Below, piece after piece: positions 49,794 to 59,336 of a stretch of 64,000 bases of DNA. The first letter of the stretch is position 1. Each line of letters starts with the position of its first letter. Where the stretch lies: positions 186,001-250,000 of the forward strand of contig JAOATL010000024.1 in assembly GCA_030158125.1 (NCBI GenBank), given 5' to 3'. Source of the DNA: Limnohabitans sp. GTDB lineage: Bacteria; Pseudomonadota; Gammaproteobacteria; Burkholderiales; Burkholderiaceae_C. Under the pieces are notes generated by a model that was given only the letters and a program-made list of their open reading frames with translations, was not told where the DNA came from and searched no databases. Both the position numbers and the translations under genes were made by a program.

Positions 49794-50640
49794 TTCTCTT
49801 CAAGGCCACGCCGGTTGGCGCTGGTCCTTGCCCAGCGGCGACAGTGTGTTTGTGGCACAGCAGGGCGCGCAAGTCTTGTCCTGGCATGCAGCCGGTGCCG
49901 AGCGCATGTACCTCAGTCCCAAGTCGGCATGCAATGGCAGCACTGCCATTCGTGGTGGGGTGCCCGTTTGCTTTCCGCAATTCAACCAACGGGGCAACTT
50001 GCCCAAACACGGTTTTGTGCGCAACATGCCTTGGCGCTTGCTAGAAGGCAATGCGCAGGCCAGTTCCCAAGTCTTTGAGCTGCAAGCAAATGACGCAACG
50101 CGTGCCATTTGGCCCGTTAACTTTCGCGTGTTGCTGACCGTCGACTTGCAAGTTCAGCAGCTGAAAATAAGGTTGCGCGTTGAAAATCAAGGCGCTCAAG
50201 TGCTCAGCTTCACAGGCGCTTTGCACACTTATTTGGCGGTCAGCGCCATCGACCAAGTGAGTCTGCAAGGGCAGACCCAGCAACCCGAATGGGATGCCGT
50301 GCAAGACACACACCAAATGTGCAGCGGCCTGTTGCGTTTCAATTCAGAATTTGACCGTGTCTACGATGTGGCGCCGCCAGCCCAGGCACAGGGCCTGTCC
50401 GCACAGCCCCAGCCCACATGGTGCTTGCAAGACGGCCCGCAAACCCTGAAGATTTCACAAAGCCATGCCTGGGGCCAAAGCGTGGTCTGGAATCCTGGCG
50501 CAGCAAAAGCCGCTCAACTCCAAGACATGCCGGCAGACGGTTATCAAAAAATGCTTTGCGTCGAAGCGGCCTGCGTGAACACGCCCATCCAAGTCCCCGC
50601 TACTCAATCTTGGGAAGCTTGGCAACAATTCAACCTTTGA
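49777..50640 (+). CDS. Glucose-6-phosphate 1-epimerase-like (D-hexose-6-phosphate mutarotase)
   Basis: 287 residues from the ATG at 49777. The galactose mutarotase-like fold shows as [49 protein letters not shown] (with the conserved GGIPV-CWPQF-like motif and a catalytic His), [14 protein letters not shown] with a second His, and [15 protein letters not shown] ending in [10 protein letters not shown] with the catalytic Glu. YeaD-type members interconvert anomers of hexose 6-phosphates. It overlaps hisA and ends six bases before hisF, so it is inside the his operon although it has no known part in histidine synthesis. Confidence 0.88.
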   Translation: MNLTADSLQGHAGWRWSLPSGDSVFVAQQGAQVLSWHAAGAERMYLSPKSACNGSTAIRGGVPVCFPQFNQRGNLPKHGFVRNMPWRLLEGNAQASSQVFELQANDATRAIWPVNFRVLLTVDLQVQQLKIRLRVENQGAQVLSFTGALHTYLAVSAIDQVSLQGQTQQPEWDAVQDTHQMCSGLLRFNSEFDRVYDVAPPAQAQGLSAQPQPTWCLQDGPQTLKISQSHAWGQSVVWNPGAAKAAQLQDMPADGYQKMLCVEAACVNTPIQVPATQSWEAWQQFNL

Positions 50641-50646
50641 GACACC

Positions 50647-51426
50647 ATGCTAGCCAAACGCATCATTCCTTGCCTTGACGTCACCGGCGGCCGCGTGGTC
50701 AAAGGCGTTAACTTTGTCGAACTCCGCGATGCAGGTGATCCCGTTGAAATTGCCGCAAGATACAACGAGCAGGGTGCCGACGAACTCACCTTTTTGGACA
50801 TCACAGCCACCAGCGATGGTCGCGACCTTATTTTGCACATCATTGAAGCGGTGGCTTCTCAGGTGTTCATCCCCCTCACGGTGGGCGGCGGTGTCCGCAC
50901 CGTCGACGACGTGCGCAGACTGCTCAATGCGGGTGCCGACAAAACCAGTTTCAACTCGGCCGCCATTGCCAATCCGCAAGTCATTCGCGACGCCTCCCAA
51001 AAATACGGCGCGCAGTGCATCGTGGTCGCCATTGATGCCAAGCGCCGTCAGGGCCATGACCTGGCCTTGCGCGGAGAAGGCTGGGATGTCTACAGCCACG
51101 GCGGCCGTCAAAACACGGGTTTGGACGCTGTGAAGTGGGCCACCCAAATGGCAGAGTTTGGCGCAGGCGAGATTTTGCTCACCAGCATGGACCGCGATGG
51201 CACCAAGTCAGGCTTTGATTTGGCCCTGACCAAGGCTGTGAGCGATGCCGTGCAAGTGCCCGTCATTGCCTCGGGTGGTGTGGGCAATTTAGACCACTTG
51301 GCCGATGGTGTGCAACAAGGCGGTGCCGATGCCGTGCTGGCCGCCAGCATTTTTCACTATGGCGAATACACCGTGCAACAAGCCAAAGCGCGCATGCGTG
51401 AGCGCGGTATTCCTGTCCGCTTGTAA
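50647..51426 (+). CDS. hisF: Imidazole glycerol phosphate synthase, cyclase subunit
   Basis: 259 residues, a beta/alpha barrel related to His[24 protein letters not shown] carries the catalytic Asp11, and [16 protein letters not shown] the second catalytic Asp; [28 protein letters not shown] and [13 protein letters not shown] are the phosphate loops. It uses ammonia from HisH to make imidazole glycerol phosphate and AICAR. It is separated from hisH by hisA and the mutarotase. Confidence 0.98.
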   Translation: MLAKRIIPCLDVTGGRVVKGVNFVELRDAGDPVEIAARYNEQGADELTFLDITATSDGRDLILHIIEAVASQVFIPLTVGGGVRTVDDVRRLLNAGADKTSFNSAAIANPQVIRDASQKYGAQCIVVAIDAKRRQGHDLALRGEGWDVYSHGGRQNTGLDAVKWATQMAEFGAGEILLTSMDRDGTKSGFDLALTKAVSDAVQVPVIASGGVGNLDHLADGVQQGGADAVLAASIFHYGEYTVQQAKARMRERGIPVRL

Positions 51427-51478
51427 TCTTCTGCTGACTGTCTTTCACAATGCACCTCGCAAGTGGTAGATTCAACGC

Positions 51479-51868
51479 ATGACATGGCTTGATCAAATCA
51501 AATGGGACGCGCAGGGCCTGGTGCCCGTCATTGCGCAAGAGGCCAGCACCGGCGATGTGCTGATGTTTGCCTGGATGAACCGCGAGGCCTTGGCCAAGAC
51601 GGCCGAGCTCAAGCGCGCGGTTTACTTCAGCCGCTCACGCAACAAGTTGTGGTTCAAAGGTGAAGAATCGGGCCATGTGCAAACTGTGCACGACATGCGC
51701 CTCGATTGTGACAACGACGTTGTGCTGCTCAAAGTGACGCAGTTGGGGCACGAGCCAGGCATTGCTTGCCATACAGGCCGTCACAGCTGTTTTTATCAGC
51801 AGTACCAAGAAGGCGAATGGCACGCCACCGAACCGGTCTTGAAAGACCCCGAATCCATCTACAAGTGA
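51479..51868 (+). CDS. hisI: Phosphoribosyl-AMP cyclohydrolase
   Basis: 129 residues, the stand-alone cyclohydrolase. [38 protein letters not shown] and [32 protein letters not shown] contain the zinc- and magnesium-binding Cys, His and Asp residues. It opens the adenine ring of phosphoribosyl-AMP. It lies 52 bases after hisF and 18 before hisE. Confidence 0.98.
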   Translation: MTWLDQIKWDAQGLVPVIAQEASTGDVLMFAWMNREALAKTAELKRAVYFSRSRNKLWFKGEESGHVQTVHDMRLDCDNDVVLLKVTQLGHEPGIACHTGRHSCFYQQYQEGEWHATEPVLKDPESIYK

Positions 51869-51886
51869 GCACGCGTTGCCAAAATC

Positions 51887-52255
51887 ATGAGTTCTACCGA
51901 TGCTTTGGCCCGCTTAGCGGCCGTGATTGAAAGTCGCAAACCGGCCAACGGCGGCGACCCCGAGAAAAGTTATGTGGCGCGCTTGCTGCACAAAGGGCCC
52001 GATGCCTTCTTGAAGAAAATTGGCGAAGAAGCCACCGAAACAGTGATGGCGGCCAAAGACATGGACCATGGCGGTGAAGCGCACAAACTGGTGGGTGAGG
52101 TGGCCGATTTGTGGTTCCACAGCATGATTGCTTTGGCACACTACGGTTTGTCGCCAGTCGATGTGGTGGCCGAACTCAGCCGCCGCGAAGGCCTCAGTGG
52201 CTTGGAGGAAAAAGCCCTCCGTAAAGCCGTTCAACGTGAAAATTCAGGTGAATGA
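51887..52255 (+). CDS. hisE: Phosphoribosyl-ATP pyrophosphatase
   Basis: 122 residues of the MazG-like all-alpha fold. [33 protein letters not shown] is the conserved core with the metal-binding EExxE, then [28 protein letters not shown]. It removes pyrophosphate from phosphoribosyl-ATP, the second step of the pathway. Its stop overlaps the following HIT gene by ATGA. Confidence 0.97.
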   Translation: MSSTDALARLAAVIESRKPANGGDPEKSYVARLLHKGPDAFLKKIGEEATETVMAAKDMDHGGEAHKLVGEVADLWFHSMIALAHYGLSPVDVVAELSRREGLSGLEEKALRKAVQRENSGE

Positions 52256-52611
52256 TGCAAGATTCCAACTGCCTATTTTGCAAAATCATTGCAGGCAACA
52301 TACCTTCAAAAAAGGTCTATGAAGACGAACATGTGTTTGCTTTTCACGACATTGCCCCCTGGGCCCCCGTGCATTTCCTCTTGGTGCCCAAATTGCACAT
52401 CCCGTCCATGGCGCAAATCACCCCAGAACATTCGGCCTTAATGGGCCACATGATGGCGCTGGCGCCTAAACTGGCGCTGGAACAGGGCTGCCGGCCCTAT
52501 CCTGAAGGCGGTTACAGAATTGTGACCAACACCGGTTCGGAAGGTGGGCAAGAAGTTCACCATTTGCATTTTCATGTCATGGGCGGGCCGCGCCCTTGGC
52601 TTCGAGGTTAA
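52252..52611 (+). CDS. HIT-family nucleotide hydrolase (HinT-like)
   Basis: 119 residues. [42 protein letters not shown] is the HIT fold start, and HHLHFHVMG is the histidine triad (H-x-H-x-H). HinT-type enzymes hydrolyse adenosine phosphoramidates. Placement after hisE and before tatA is common in betaproteobacteria. It overlaps hisE by four bases. Confidence 0.96.
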   Translation: MMQDSNCLFCKIIAGNIPSKKVYEDEHVFAFHDIAPWAPVHFLLVPKLHIPSMAQITPEHSALMGHMMALAPKLALEQGCRPYPEGGYRIVTNTGSEGGQEVHHLHFHVMGGPRPWLRG

Positions 52612-52647
52612 GCGCTTAGAATCTCAATTAATTGTTAGGAGATATTC

Positions 52648-52887
52648 ATGGGTTCATTTTCTATTTGGCACTGGCTCATCGTTTTGCTGATTGTGGTCAT
52701 GGTTTTTGGCACCAAAAAGCTCAAAAACATGGGCTCCGACCTGGGCGGCGCCGTTAAAGGTTTCAAAGACGGCATGAAAGATGCCAATGGCAATCCCAGC
52801 ACCGAAGAGAAGCCAGCCGGACAAGTAGCGGCCTCGGCCCCTGCAGAAAAAACCACGATCGACGTGGAAGCCAAAACAAAGTCCTGA
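52648..52887 (+). CDS. tatA: Sec-independent translocase protein TatA
   Basis: 79 residues. One N-terminal transmembrane helix ([20 protein letters not shown]) with the [21 protein letters not shown] amphipathic helix of TatA follows ([18 protein letters not shown]). The tail is charged and flexible. TatA oligomers form the translocation pore for folded twin-arginine proteins. AGGAG lies upstream of the ATG. Confidence 0.97.
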   Translation: MGSFSIWHWLIVLLIVVMVFGTKKLKNMGSDLGGAVKGFKDGMKDANGNPSTEEKPAGQVAASAPAEKTTIDVEAKTKS

Positions 52888-52888
52888 T

Positions 52889-53356
52889 TTGATCGATCTT
52901 GGCATTTCCAAAATAGCCCTCATCGGGGTCGTGGCGCTGGTCGTCATTGGCCCCGAGAAGTTGCCGCGCGTGGCGCGTACCTTGGGCAATCTCATGGGCA
53001 AAGCTCAGCGTTACATCGCCGATGTGAAAGCTGAAGTCAATCGCAGCATGGATTTGGAAGAGCTCAAAAAAATGAAAGAAACGGTGGAAGGGGCCGCACG
53101 TGACGTGGAAGGCTCGGTTGAATCCACCGCCATCGATTTTGAAAAGCAGTGGAACGACACCACAGCGGGCCTGAATTCTGAATCCAATCACACCCCTTGG
53201 GTGCCGCCGCCACCCGAGTACAAGCATCCTGGCAAAAAGTTTCGTTTGAAACAAGCCGCAGTACCCCAGTGGTACAAGGCCCGAGCCGGTGTGCGAACCA
53301 AAACATTGTCGGGCGCTGCACGTGTGGCGCGTTACCGACCTAGCAAATTAGGTTAA
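52889..53356 (+). CDS. tatB: Sec-independent translocase protein TatB
   Basis: 155 residues starting with TTG at 52889; no in-frame ATG fits. [33 protein letters not shown] is the typical TatB membrane helix and GPEKLP hinge. A long amphipathic helix and a Pro-rich tail ([15 protein letters not shown]) follow. TatB forms the receptor complex with TatC for Tat signal peptides. It begins one base after the tatA stop. Confidence 0.95.
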   Translation: MIDLGISKIALIGVVALVVIGPEKLPRVARTLGNLMGKAQRYIADVKAEVNRSMDLEELKKMKETVEGAARDVEGSVESTAIDFEKQWNDTTAGLNSESNHTPWVPPPPEYKHPGKKFRLKQAAVPQWYKARAGVRTKTLSGAARVARYRPSKLG

Positions 53357-53362
53357 CCCTTC

Positions 53363-54157
53363 GTGTCCGATCCTACCCAAAAGCCTGACGACGAACTGGC
53401 TGGCACCGAGCAGCCCTTCGTTTCCCATTTGATGGAATTGCGGGACCGCTTGGTTCGCGCCATGGCGGCCGTGGGTATCGCTGCGGCCATTTTGGCACTG
53501 TTCCCAGGACCTGCTGAACTTTACGATTTGCTGGCTGCGCCGCTTGTGACGCACTTGCCGGTGGGTGCCACCCTCATTGCCACGTCGGTTATTTCACCTT
53601 TCATGGTGCCGCTCAAAATTTTGCTCATGGCTGCATTTTTGTTGGCCTTGCCGGTGGTGCTGTACCAAGTTTGGGCTTTCATTGCTCCGGGTTTGTATGC
53701 ACACGAAAAGCGATTGGTCATGCCTTTGGTAGTGTCCAGCACCCTGCTGTTTTTCATTGGTGTGGCGTTCTGTTATTTCTTTGTGTTTGGCCAGGTATTT
53801 AAATTCATCCAAAGCTTTGCGCCCAAAAGCATCACAGCCGCACCTGACATTGAAGCCTATTTAGGCTTTGTACTCAACATGTTCTTGGCCTTTGGTTTGG
53901 CTTTTGAGGTGCCCATCGCTGTGGTGGTGTTGGCCCGCTTAGGGGTGGTCAGCATTGAGAAGTTGAAAGATTTTCGGGGTTACTTCGTGGTCTTGGCGTT
54001 TGTCATTGCGGCCATCGTGACACCCCCCGACGTGGTCTCGCAGTTGGCCTTGGCCATTCCCATGTGCTTGCTTTATGAGTTGGGCATCTGGGCTGCCAAA
54101 TTCTTCATTCAGCACACCCAGCCGCCCAAAGAAGACGAAGCTTCACCCGCCAGCTGA
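53363..54157 (+). CDS. tatC: Sec-independent translocase protein TatC
   Basis: 264 residues starting with GTG at 53363. PFVSHLMELRDRLVRAMAAV is the conserved N-terminal signal-binding motif; SVISPFMVPLKILLMAAFLLALPVVLYQVWAFIAPGLYAHEKRL is the TatC core; six transmembrane helices are visible, ending with VLAFVIAAIVTPPDVVSQLALAIPMCLLYELGI. TatC recognises the twin-arginine signal. A stop lies seven bases before the end of the convergent protease gene. Confidence 0.97.
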   Translation: MSDPTQKPDDELAGTEQPFVSHLMELRDRLVRAMAAVGIAAAILALFPGPAELYDLLAAPLVTHLPVGATLIATSVISPFMVPLKILLMAAFLLALPVVLYQVWAFIAPGLYAHEKRLVMPLVVSSTLLFFIGVAFCYFFVFGQVFKFIQSFAPKSITAAPDIEAYLGFVLNMFLAFGLAFEVPIAVVVLARLGVVSIEKLKDFRGYFVVLAFVIAAIVTPPDVVSQLALAIPMCLLYELGIWAAKFFIQHTQPPKEDEASPAS

Positions 54158-54164
54158 TACGCGC

Positions 54165-55316
54165 TTAGCGTCTGGTGGGCCGCGTGCCAGGTGTCACGCG
54201 CACTTGCATTTCTTTGCCATTTCTTTGAAGCAGCACCATGGCTGATTCACCCGGCGTGAGCGCGGCCACACGCGACAGCATGTCGGGCACATCGTCCACC
54301 CCCTGGCCTGCGACTTTCAAAATCAGATCGCCTGGCTGAATGCCCGCTTTGGCCGCTGGACTGTTTTGCAGCACGCCGTTGATGAGCACCCCCTTGGGCA
54401 ATTCACCCGTGGTTTTGTCTTTGGCAATGCCGAAACTTTCAGCCAATTCTGCATTCAGAGGTCGCGGTTCTACGCCAATCCAGCCGCGGGTTACTTTGCC
54501 TTCCTTGATCAAGGCGGACATGATTTGTGTGGCAGTAGAAACGGGCACAGCAAAGCCAATGCCCAGGCTGCCCCCCGAGCGAGAGTAAATGGCCGTGTTG
54601 ATGCCCATCAGTGCGCCATTGGCATCGACCAAAGCGCCGCCTGAATTGCCCGGGTTGATGGCCGCATCGGTTTGAATGAAGTTCTCAAAAGTGTTGATGC
54701 CCAGTTGTTTGCGGCCCAACGCACTCACGATGCCTGAGGTGACCGTTTGGCCCACGCCAAATGGATTGCCGATGGCCAATACAGCATCGCCCACTTGCAG
54801 GGCTTGCATTTGCCCCAGCACAATCACTGGCAATTGCGCCAGTTCAATTTTGAGCAAGGCCAAATCTGTTTCGGGGTCGGTGCCAATCACTTTGGCCAGC
54901 GCAGTGCGGCCATCGTTGAGTGTCACCTCAATGGCCTCGGCGCCTTCAATCACATGATGGTTGGTCAGGATGTAGCCTTCGGGGCTGACGATCACACCGC
55001 TGCCCATGCCACCACTGGGCGTGTCGTCTTCGGGTTCATCAAAAAATCGAAACCAGGGATCGGCCTTGCGCGCTTTGCTGCGACTCTTTTGTTGCACGCT
55101 GATACTGACCACGGCAGGCGCCGCATTTTGAGCGGCGTGTCTAAAACTGCCGCCAGGGATGGCGCCCGAACTGCCATCGTCTTTGGCTTGGGTCAACGAG
55201 ACGGTACCGGAAGCTGCCGTGGGTTGGCGCCAGCTGGGTTGAAGCGTGGTCACGACAAACCAAGCAGCAAGCAAGACCGTGACGGTTTGGGAAAATAGAA
55301 GCCAAATTCTTTTCAT
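54165..55316 (-). CDS. DegS-like HtrA-family serine protease with one PDZ domain
   Basis: 383 residues. An N-terminal anchor or uncleaved signal (IWLLFSQTVTVLLAAWFVV) precedes a trypsin-like domain with the triad His121 (TNHHVIEG), Asp151 (ETDLALLKI) and Ser225 (GNSGGALVD). One PDZ domain follows (about residues 275-375; KGVLINGVLQNSPAAKAGIQPGDLILKVAG). A single PDZ and membrane anchor suggest DegS, the stress-sensing protease, rather than DegP. It is convergent with tatC and divergent from the NIF3 gene. Confidence 0.92.
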   Translation of the reverse strand: MKRIWLLFSQTVTVLLAAWFVVTTLQPSWRQPTAASGTVSLTQAKDDGSSGAIPGGSFRHAAQNAAPAVVSISVQQKSRSKARKADPWFRFFDEPEDDTPSGGMGSGVIVSPEGYILTNHHVIEGAEAIEVTLNDGRTALAKVIGTDPETDLALLKIELAQLPVIVLGQMQALQVGDAVLAIGNPFGVGQTVTSGIVSALGRKQLGINTFENFIQTDAAINPGNSGGALVDANGALMGINTAIYSRSGGSLGIGFAVPVSTATQIMSALIKEGKVTRGWIGVEPRPLNAELAESFGIAKDKTTGELPKGVLINGVLQNSPAAKAGIQPGDLILKVAGQGVDDVPDMLSRVAALTPGESAMVLLQRNGKEMQVRVTPGTRPTRR

Positions 55317-55400
55317 GATTTGTATTGTGTCGCAAGCCTTGAATCAGTGCCATGGCCATGAGATACGCCACAATAGCCACAACCCTTAAATGAGAGTGCC

Positions 55401-56159
55401 ATGACAGATTTCAAGACGCTGCTTCAGGCGTTTGACCAACTATTGCAACCCGAACGTTTCAAAGACTACGGCCCCAACGGGCTGCAGGTTGAAGGCAAGC
55501 ATGCGGTTCAAAAAATCGTCTCGGGCGTCACAGCCAGCCTCGACCTCATCGATGCGGCCATTGAGGCGCAGGCCGATGCCATCTTCGTACACCACGGCCT
55601 GTTCTGGCGGGGCCAAGATGGCCGCGTGGTGGGGTGGATGAAAGAGCGCTTGCAAAAACTGTTGGCCCACAACATCAACCTGTATGCCTACCACTTGCCC
55701 CTCGACGCGCACCCCGAATTGGGCAACAACGCACAATTGGGCCAAGTCTTGGGTTTGAAGGCTCACGCTTGGTGCGGCGACCAAAACTTGGTCAGTGTGG
55801 GGCAGGCGCTCAACGGGCAGTCGTTTGACAATGCACAAGCCCTCGCGGCCCATGTCCAGGCGCTGCTGGGTCGTCACATCACGTGCGTTGCGCCTTCTGT
55901 GCATCCCATTCGGCGCGTTGCATGGTGCAGCGGTGGCGCGCAATCGTACTTTGAGGCGGCCATTGCCGAAGGTGTTGAGGCCTTCATCACAGGTGAAATC
56001 TCAGAGCCGCAAGCGCACATCGCCAAAGAAACCGGCGTGGCCTTTCTGGCCTGCGGTCACCATGCCACCGAGCGCTATGGCGCACCTGCTGTGGCGGCGC
56101 ATGTGGCTGCGGCATTGGGCTTAAACCACCAATTCATTGACATTCACAACCCGGCCTAA
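55401..56159 (+). CDS. NIF3-family dinuclear metal-centre protein
   Basis: 252 residues. FKDYGPNGLQVEGKHAVQKIVSGVTASLDLIDAAIEAQADAIFVHHGLFWRG has the conserved metal-binding HHGLFW, then AYHLPLDAHPELGNNAQLG; a later metal site is in FLACGHHATERYG. Relatives are GTP cyclohydrolase I type 2-like or of unknown activity; the function is not established for the bacterial family. It ends four bases before pdxA. Confidence 0.9.
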   Translation: MTDFKTLLQAFDQLLQPERFKDYGPNGLQVEGKHAVQKIVSGVTASLDLIDAAIEAQADAIFVHHGLFWRGQDGRVVGWMKERLQKLLAHNINLYAYHLPLDAHPELGNNAQLGQVLGLKAHAWCGDQNLVSVGQALNGQSFDNAQALAAHVQALLGRHITCVAPSVHPIRRVAWCSGGAQSYFEAAIAEGVEAFITGEISEPQAHIAKETGVAFLACGHHATERYGAPAVAAHVAAALGLNHQFIDIHNPA

Positions 56160-56163
56160 CCCC

Positions 56164-57225
56164 ATGACCCAAAGCCAAGCCATTGCCATCACGCCAGGAG
56201 ATCCTTGTGGCATTGGGCCCGAAATCATTGCAAAGGCATTTTTGCAAGACGCACAAGCCGCTGACCAAGCTGCAGTCACCCGTCATTGCTTTGTGGCTGG
56301 CGATTTGGCCCTCATGGAAAAAGCCGTTCAACAGGTCGATCCTACGGGTCAGCAGTTGCGCGTTCGCCTGATCCAAAGCCCTGGCGAGGCTTGCCTGGCC
56401 CCCAAGGGCGTGTTGCCAGTCATGCAGGTGGCTCATTTGTCGGGTGCATTGGCGTGGGGCCAAATCCATGCAGAAGCAGGGCGTTTTGCCGGGGCTTGTG
56501 TGCAATGGGCGGCGCGTGCGGCCTTGCAGCATCACATTGCCGCTATGGTCACAGCACCTTTGCACAAAGAGGCTCTGTCGGCGGCTGGCGCACCGTTCAA
56601 TGCGTTTCCGGGTCATACCGAATTGCTCCAAACGGAAGCTGCCCAGCATGCGGGTGTGCCTTTGTCGCAAATGCCTGTCCGCATGATGCTGGCCAACGAC
56701 GACTTGCGCACAGTGTTGGTGAGCATTCACGTGTCCATGCGCCAAGCGCTCGACGCCGTGACCTACGACAACGTGCTCGAAACTTTGCGCATCACCCATC
56801 AGGCCCTTCGTCGCTTGTTGGGGCGTCCCCCCAAAATTGGGGTGGCGGGGCTCAATCCCCATGCGGGAGAAGGGGGCTTGTTTGGCCAAGAGGAAATTGA
56901 CATCATCCAACCCGCCGTGGCGCAAGCTTTGAAGGAAGGCCTGGATGTGCAGGGTCCTTTTGCCCCCGACACCATCTACATGCGAGCCAGGCGCAAAGCC
57001 AATGGCCCAGGTGAGTTTGATGTGGTACTGGCCATGTACCACGACCAAGGGCTTATTCCAGTGAAGTACATGGGCCTTGAGCAGGGCGTCAATGTCACCT
57101 TGGGCCTGCCTCTGGTGCGAACCAGCCCCGATCACGGCACGGCCTTCGACATCGCGGGCAAGGGCGTGGCCGATGCCGCCAGTTTGGTGGCGGCAATTCG
57201 CATGGCGCACCAACTGATTGCCTAA
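56164..57225 (+). CDS. pdxA: 4-hydroxythreonine-4-phosphate dehydrogenase
   Basis: 353 residues from the ATG at 56164; an earlier frame start at 56137 lies inside the NIF3 gene. ITPGDPCGIGPEIIAKAF is the family start, TAPLHKEALSAAGAPFNAFPGHTELL holds metal- and substrate-binding residues, and AMYHDQGLIPVKYMGLEQGVNVTLGLPLVRTSPDHGTAFDIAG is the C-terminal signature. It makes the amine precursor of pyridoxal phosphate. The protein is slightly longer than E. coli PdxA. Confidence 0.97.
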   Translation: MTQSQAIAITPGDPCGIGPEIIAKAFLQDAQAADQAAVTRHCFVAGDLALMEKAVQQVDPTGQQLRVRLIQSPGEACLAPKGVLPVMQVAHLSGALAWGQIHAEAGRFAGACVQWAARAALQHHIAAMVTAPLHKEALSAAGAPFNAFPGHTELLQTEAAQHAGVPLSQMPVRMMLANDDLRTVLVSIHVSMRQALDAVTYDNVLETLRITHQALRRLLGRPPKIGVAGLNPHAGEGGLFGQEEIDIIQPAVAQALKEGLDVQGPFAPDTIYMRARRKANGPGEFDVVLAMYHDQGLIPVKYMGLEQGVNVTLGLPLVRTSPDHGTAFDIAGKGVADAASLVAAIRMAHQLIA

Positions 57226-57255
57226 TGGCGCTGGCAAAAGCCGCCGTCAGTCGGC

Positions 57256-57261
57256 TACAAT
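57256..57261 (+). promoter_or_regulatory. Probable -10 element of petABC
   Basis: TACAAT lies 40 bases before the petA start; TGGCAA (57232-57237) is 18 bases upstream as a weak -35. The hexamer is in a GC-rich neighbourhood of inverted CCGCC/GGCGG segments. Assignment is tentative. Confidence 0.45.
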
Positions 57262-57300
57262 CGGCGGTTAACCCTGATACCGATTCGCTAGAGGATTCTC

Positions 57301-57897
57301 ATGAGTGATACCCCAGTCGACAGCAGCAAAAGGACGTGGCTGATTGCCTCCACCTGTGCTGGCGCCGTAGGCGCAGGCTTCGTCGCCACCCCCTTCGTCA
57401 GTTCTTTTCAGCCTTCCGAGCGCGCCAAGGCCGCTGGTGCCGCTGTAGAGGTTGACATTTCTGAGGTCAAGCCTGGTGAGAAACTCACCGTTGAATGGCG
57501 CGGCAAGCCCGTATGGATCATGCGCCGAACAACTGAGCAAGTTGAAGCTTTGAAAAAGCTCGACGGTCAATTGGCCGATCCTGCTTCCGATCGCAAAGCC
57601 TATCCCACGCCCGATTACGCCAAAAACACCCATCGCTCTATCAAGCCAGAGTTCATGGTGGCTGTGGGCATTTGCACCCACTTGGGTTGCTCGCCTGGCG
57701 ACAAATTCCAAACAGGCGCTCAGCCTTCTTTGCCGGACGACTGGCAAGGCGGTTTCCTGTGTGCTTGCCATGGCTCTACCTTTGACCTGGCGGGTCGCGT
57801 GTTTAAAAACAAACCTGCGCCCGACAACTTGGAAGTACCGCCGCACATGTACCTGTCCGACAGCAAGTTGCTGATCGGTGAAGACAAGAAGGCTTGA
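57301..57897 (+). CDS. petA: Ubiquinol-cytochrome c reductase, Rieske iron-sulfur subunit
   Basis: 198 residues. An N-terminal KRTWLIASTCAGAVGAGFVAT is a Tat-like membrane anchor. The 2Fe-2S ligands are in CTHLGC (125-130) and CACHGS (154-159), with AGRVFKNKPAPDNLEVPPH at the end. It passes electrons from ubiquinol to cytochrome c1 on the periplasmic side. A single Arg in KRTW stands where a twin-arginine pair is usual. petB follows after 11 bases. Confidence 0.97.
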   Translation: MSDTPVDSSKRTWLIASTCAGAVGAGFVATPFVSSFQPSERAKAAGAAVEVDISEVKPGEKLTVEWRGKPVWIMRRTTEQVEALKKLDGQLADPASDRKAYPTPDYAKNTHRSIKPEFMVAVGICTHLGCSPGDKFQTGAQPSLPDDWQGGFLCACHGSTFDLAGRVFKNKPAPDNLEVPPHMYLSDSKLLIGEDKKA

Positions 57898-57908
57898 GGG
57901 GAATCATC

Positions 57909-59318
57909 ATGGCTGAATTCAAGGAAATTTCCCCCAACGCCTCTGCTGGCGAAAAACTCATGAACTGGGTGGACAACCGCTTCCCAGCTTCCAAGCTCTA
58001 CAAAGAGCACATGAGCGAGTATTACGCACCCAAAAACTTCAACTTCTGGTACATCTTCGGATCGCTGTCCTTGTTGGTGCTGGTTATCCAAATCGTCACC
58101 GGTATTTTCTTGGTGATGCATTACAAACCCGATGCCAACGTCGCTTTTGCTTCTGTTGAATACATCATGCGTGATGTGCCATGGGGTTGGCTCATTCGTT
58201 ACATGCACTCCACTGGCGCTTCCGCGTTCTTCATTGTGGTGTACTTGCACATGTTCCGCGGCCTGATGTATGGCAGCTACCGCAAGCCACGTGAATTGGT
58301 CTGGATTTTTGGCTGTGCCATCTTCTTGTGCCTCATGGCCGAAGCTTTCATGGGTTACTTGTTGCCTTGGGGTCAGATGTCCTACTGGGGCGCCCAAGTG
58401 ATCGTGAACTTGTTCTCCGCCATTCCATTCATTGGCCCCGATTTGGCTTTGCTCATTCGTGGTGACTTCGTGGTGGGCGATGCCACTTTGAACCGCTTCT
58501 TCAGCTTCCACGTCATTGCTGTGCCTTTGGTCCTGCTCGGCTTGGTGGTGGCGCACATCATTGCGCTGCACGAAGTGGGTTCCAACAACCCCGATGGCAT
58601 CGAAATCAAAGGCCCCAATGCACCAAAAGATGCAGCGGGCCATCCTTTGGACGGTATTCCCTTCCACCCTTACTACTCCGTGCACGACATTTTTGCGGTC
58701 AGCATGTTCTTGTTTGTGTTCTCGGCCATCATCTTCTTTGCGCCTGAGTTCGGTGGTTACTTCCTCGAATACAACAACTTCATTCCAGCCGACCCCCTGA
58801 AGACACCTTTGCACATCGCACCGGTGTGGTACTTCACGCCTTATTACTCCATGCTGCGTGCTATCACCAGCGAGATGATGTACGTGCTCATCATCTGCGT
58901 GGTTTTGGGTGCGGTGTTGGCTGTTCGCAAAAACGCATTGCCTAGCATCTTGAAGGCTGGCATTGTGGGCGGTGCTGTCGTCATTTCCGCCATGATGTTG
59001 GCCATTGACGCCAAGTTCTGGGGTGTGGTGGTCATGGGCGGCGCTGTCGTCATCATGTTCTTCTTGCCTTGGCTCGACAACAGCCCCGTCAAGTCCATTC
59101 GCTACCGTCCCGACTGGCACAAGTATGTTTATGCCGTGTTCGTGATCAACTTCTTGATCTTGGGTTACTTGGGCGTGCAGCCACCTTCTCCCGTCGGTGA
59201 GCGTGTTTCTCAAGTGGGCACCCTGTTCTATTTCGGCTTCTTCTTGTTGATGCCATGGTGGAGCAAATTGGGCACACCCAAAGCTGTGCCTGACCGCGTT
59301 ACTTTTGTGGCGCACTGA
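57909..59318 (+). CDS. petB: Ubiquinol-cytochrome c reductase, cytochrome b subunit
   Basis: 469 residues from the ATG at 57909. LSLLVLVIQIVTGIFLVMHY and IRYMHSTGASAFFIVVYLHMFRGLMYGSYRKPRELVW hold the first pair of haem histidines; FFSFHVIAVPLVLLGLVVAHIIALHEVGSNNP has the second pair. The Qo-site loop shows as PEF (FFAPEFGGYFLEY). Eight or more helices are present, longer than the split b6/IV type. The minus-strand long open frame over it is a codon-bias shadow. Confidence 0.98.
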   Translation: MAEFKEISPNASAGEKLMNWVDNRFPASKLYKEHMSEYYAPKNFNFWYIFGSLSLLVLVIQIVTGIFLVMHYKPDANVAFASVEYIMRDVPWGWLIRYMHSTGASAFFIVVYLHMFRGLMYGSYRKPRELVWIFGCAIFLCLMAEAFMGYLLPWGQMSYWGAQVIVNLFSAIPFIGPDLALLIRGDFVVGDATLNRFFSFHVIAVPLVLLGLVVAHIIALHEVGSNNPDGIEIKGPNAPKDAAGHPLDGIPFHPYYSVHDIFAVSMFLFVFSAIIFFAPEFGGYFLEYNNFIPADPLKTPLHIAPVWYFTPYYSMLRAITSEMMYVLIICVVLGAVLAVRKNALPSILKAGIVGGAVVISAMMLAIDAKFWGVVVMGGAVVIMFFLPWLDNSPVKSIRYRPDWHKYVYAVFVINFLILGYLGVQPPSPVGERVSQVGTLFYFGFFLLMPWWSKLGTPKAVPDRVTFVAH

Positions 59319-59336
59319 GCCCCGGAGGATTTGAAA

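Noticed and set aside
56134-57237. A 367-codon minus-strand open frame across pdxA
   Set aside because: Antisense to an intact PdxA; no domain or ribosome-binding support.
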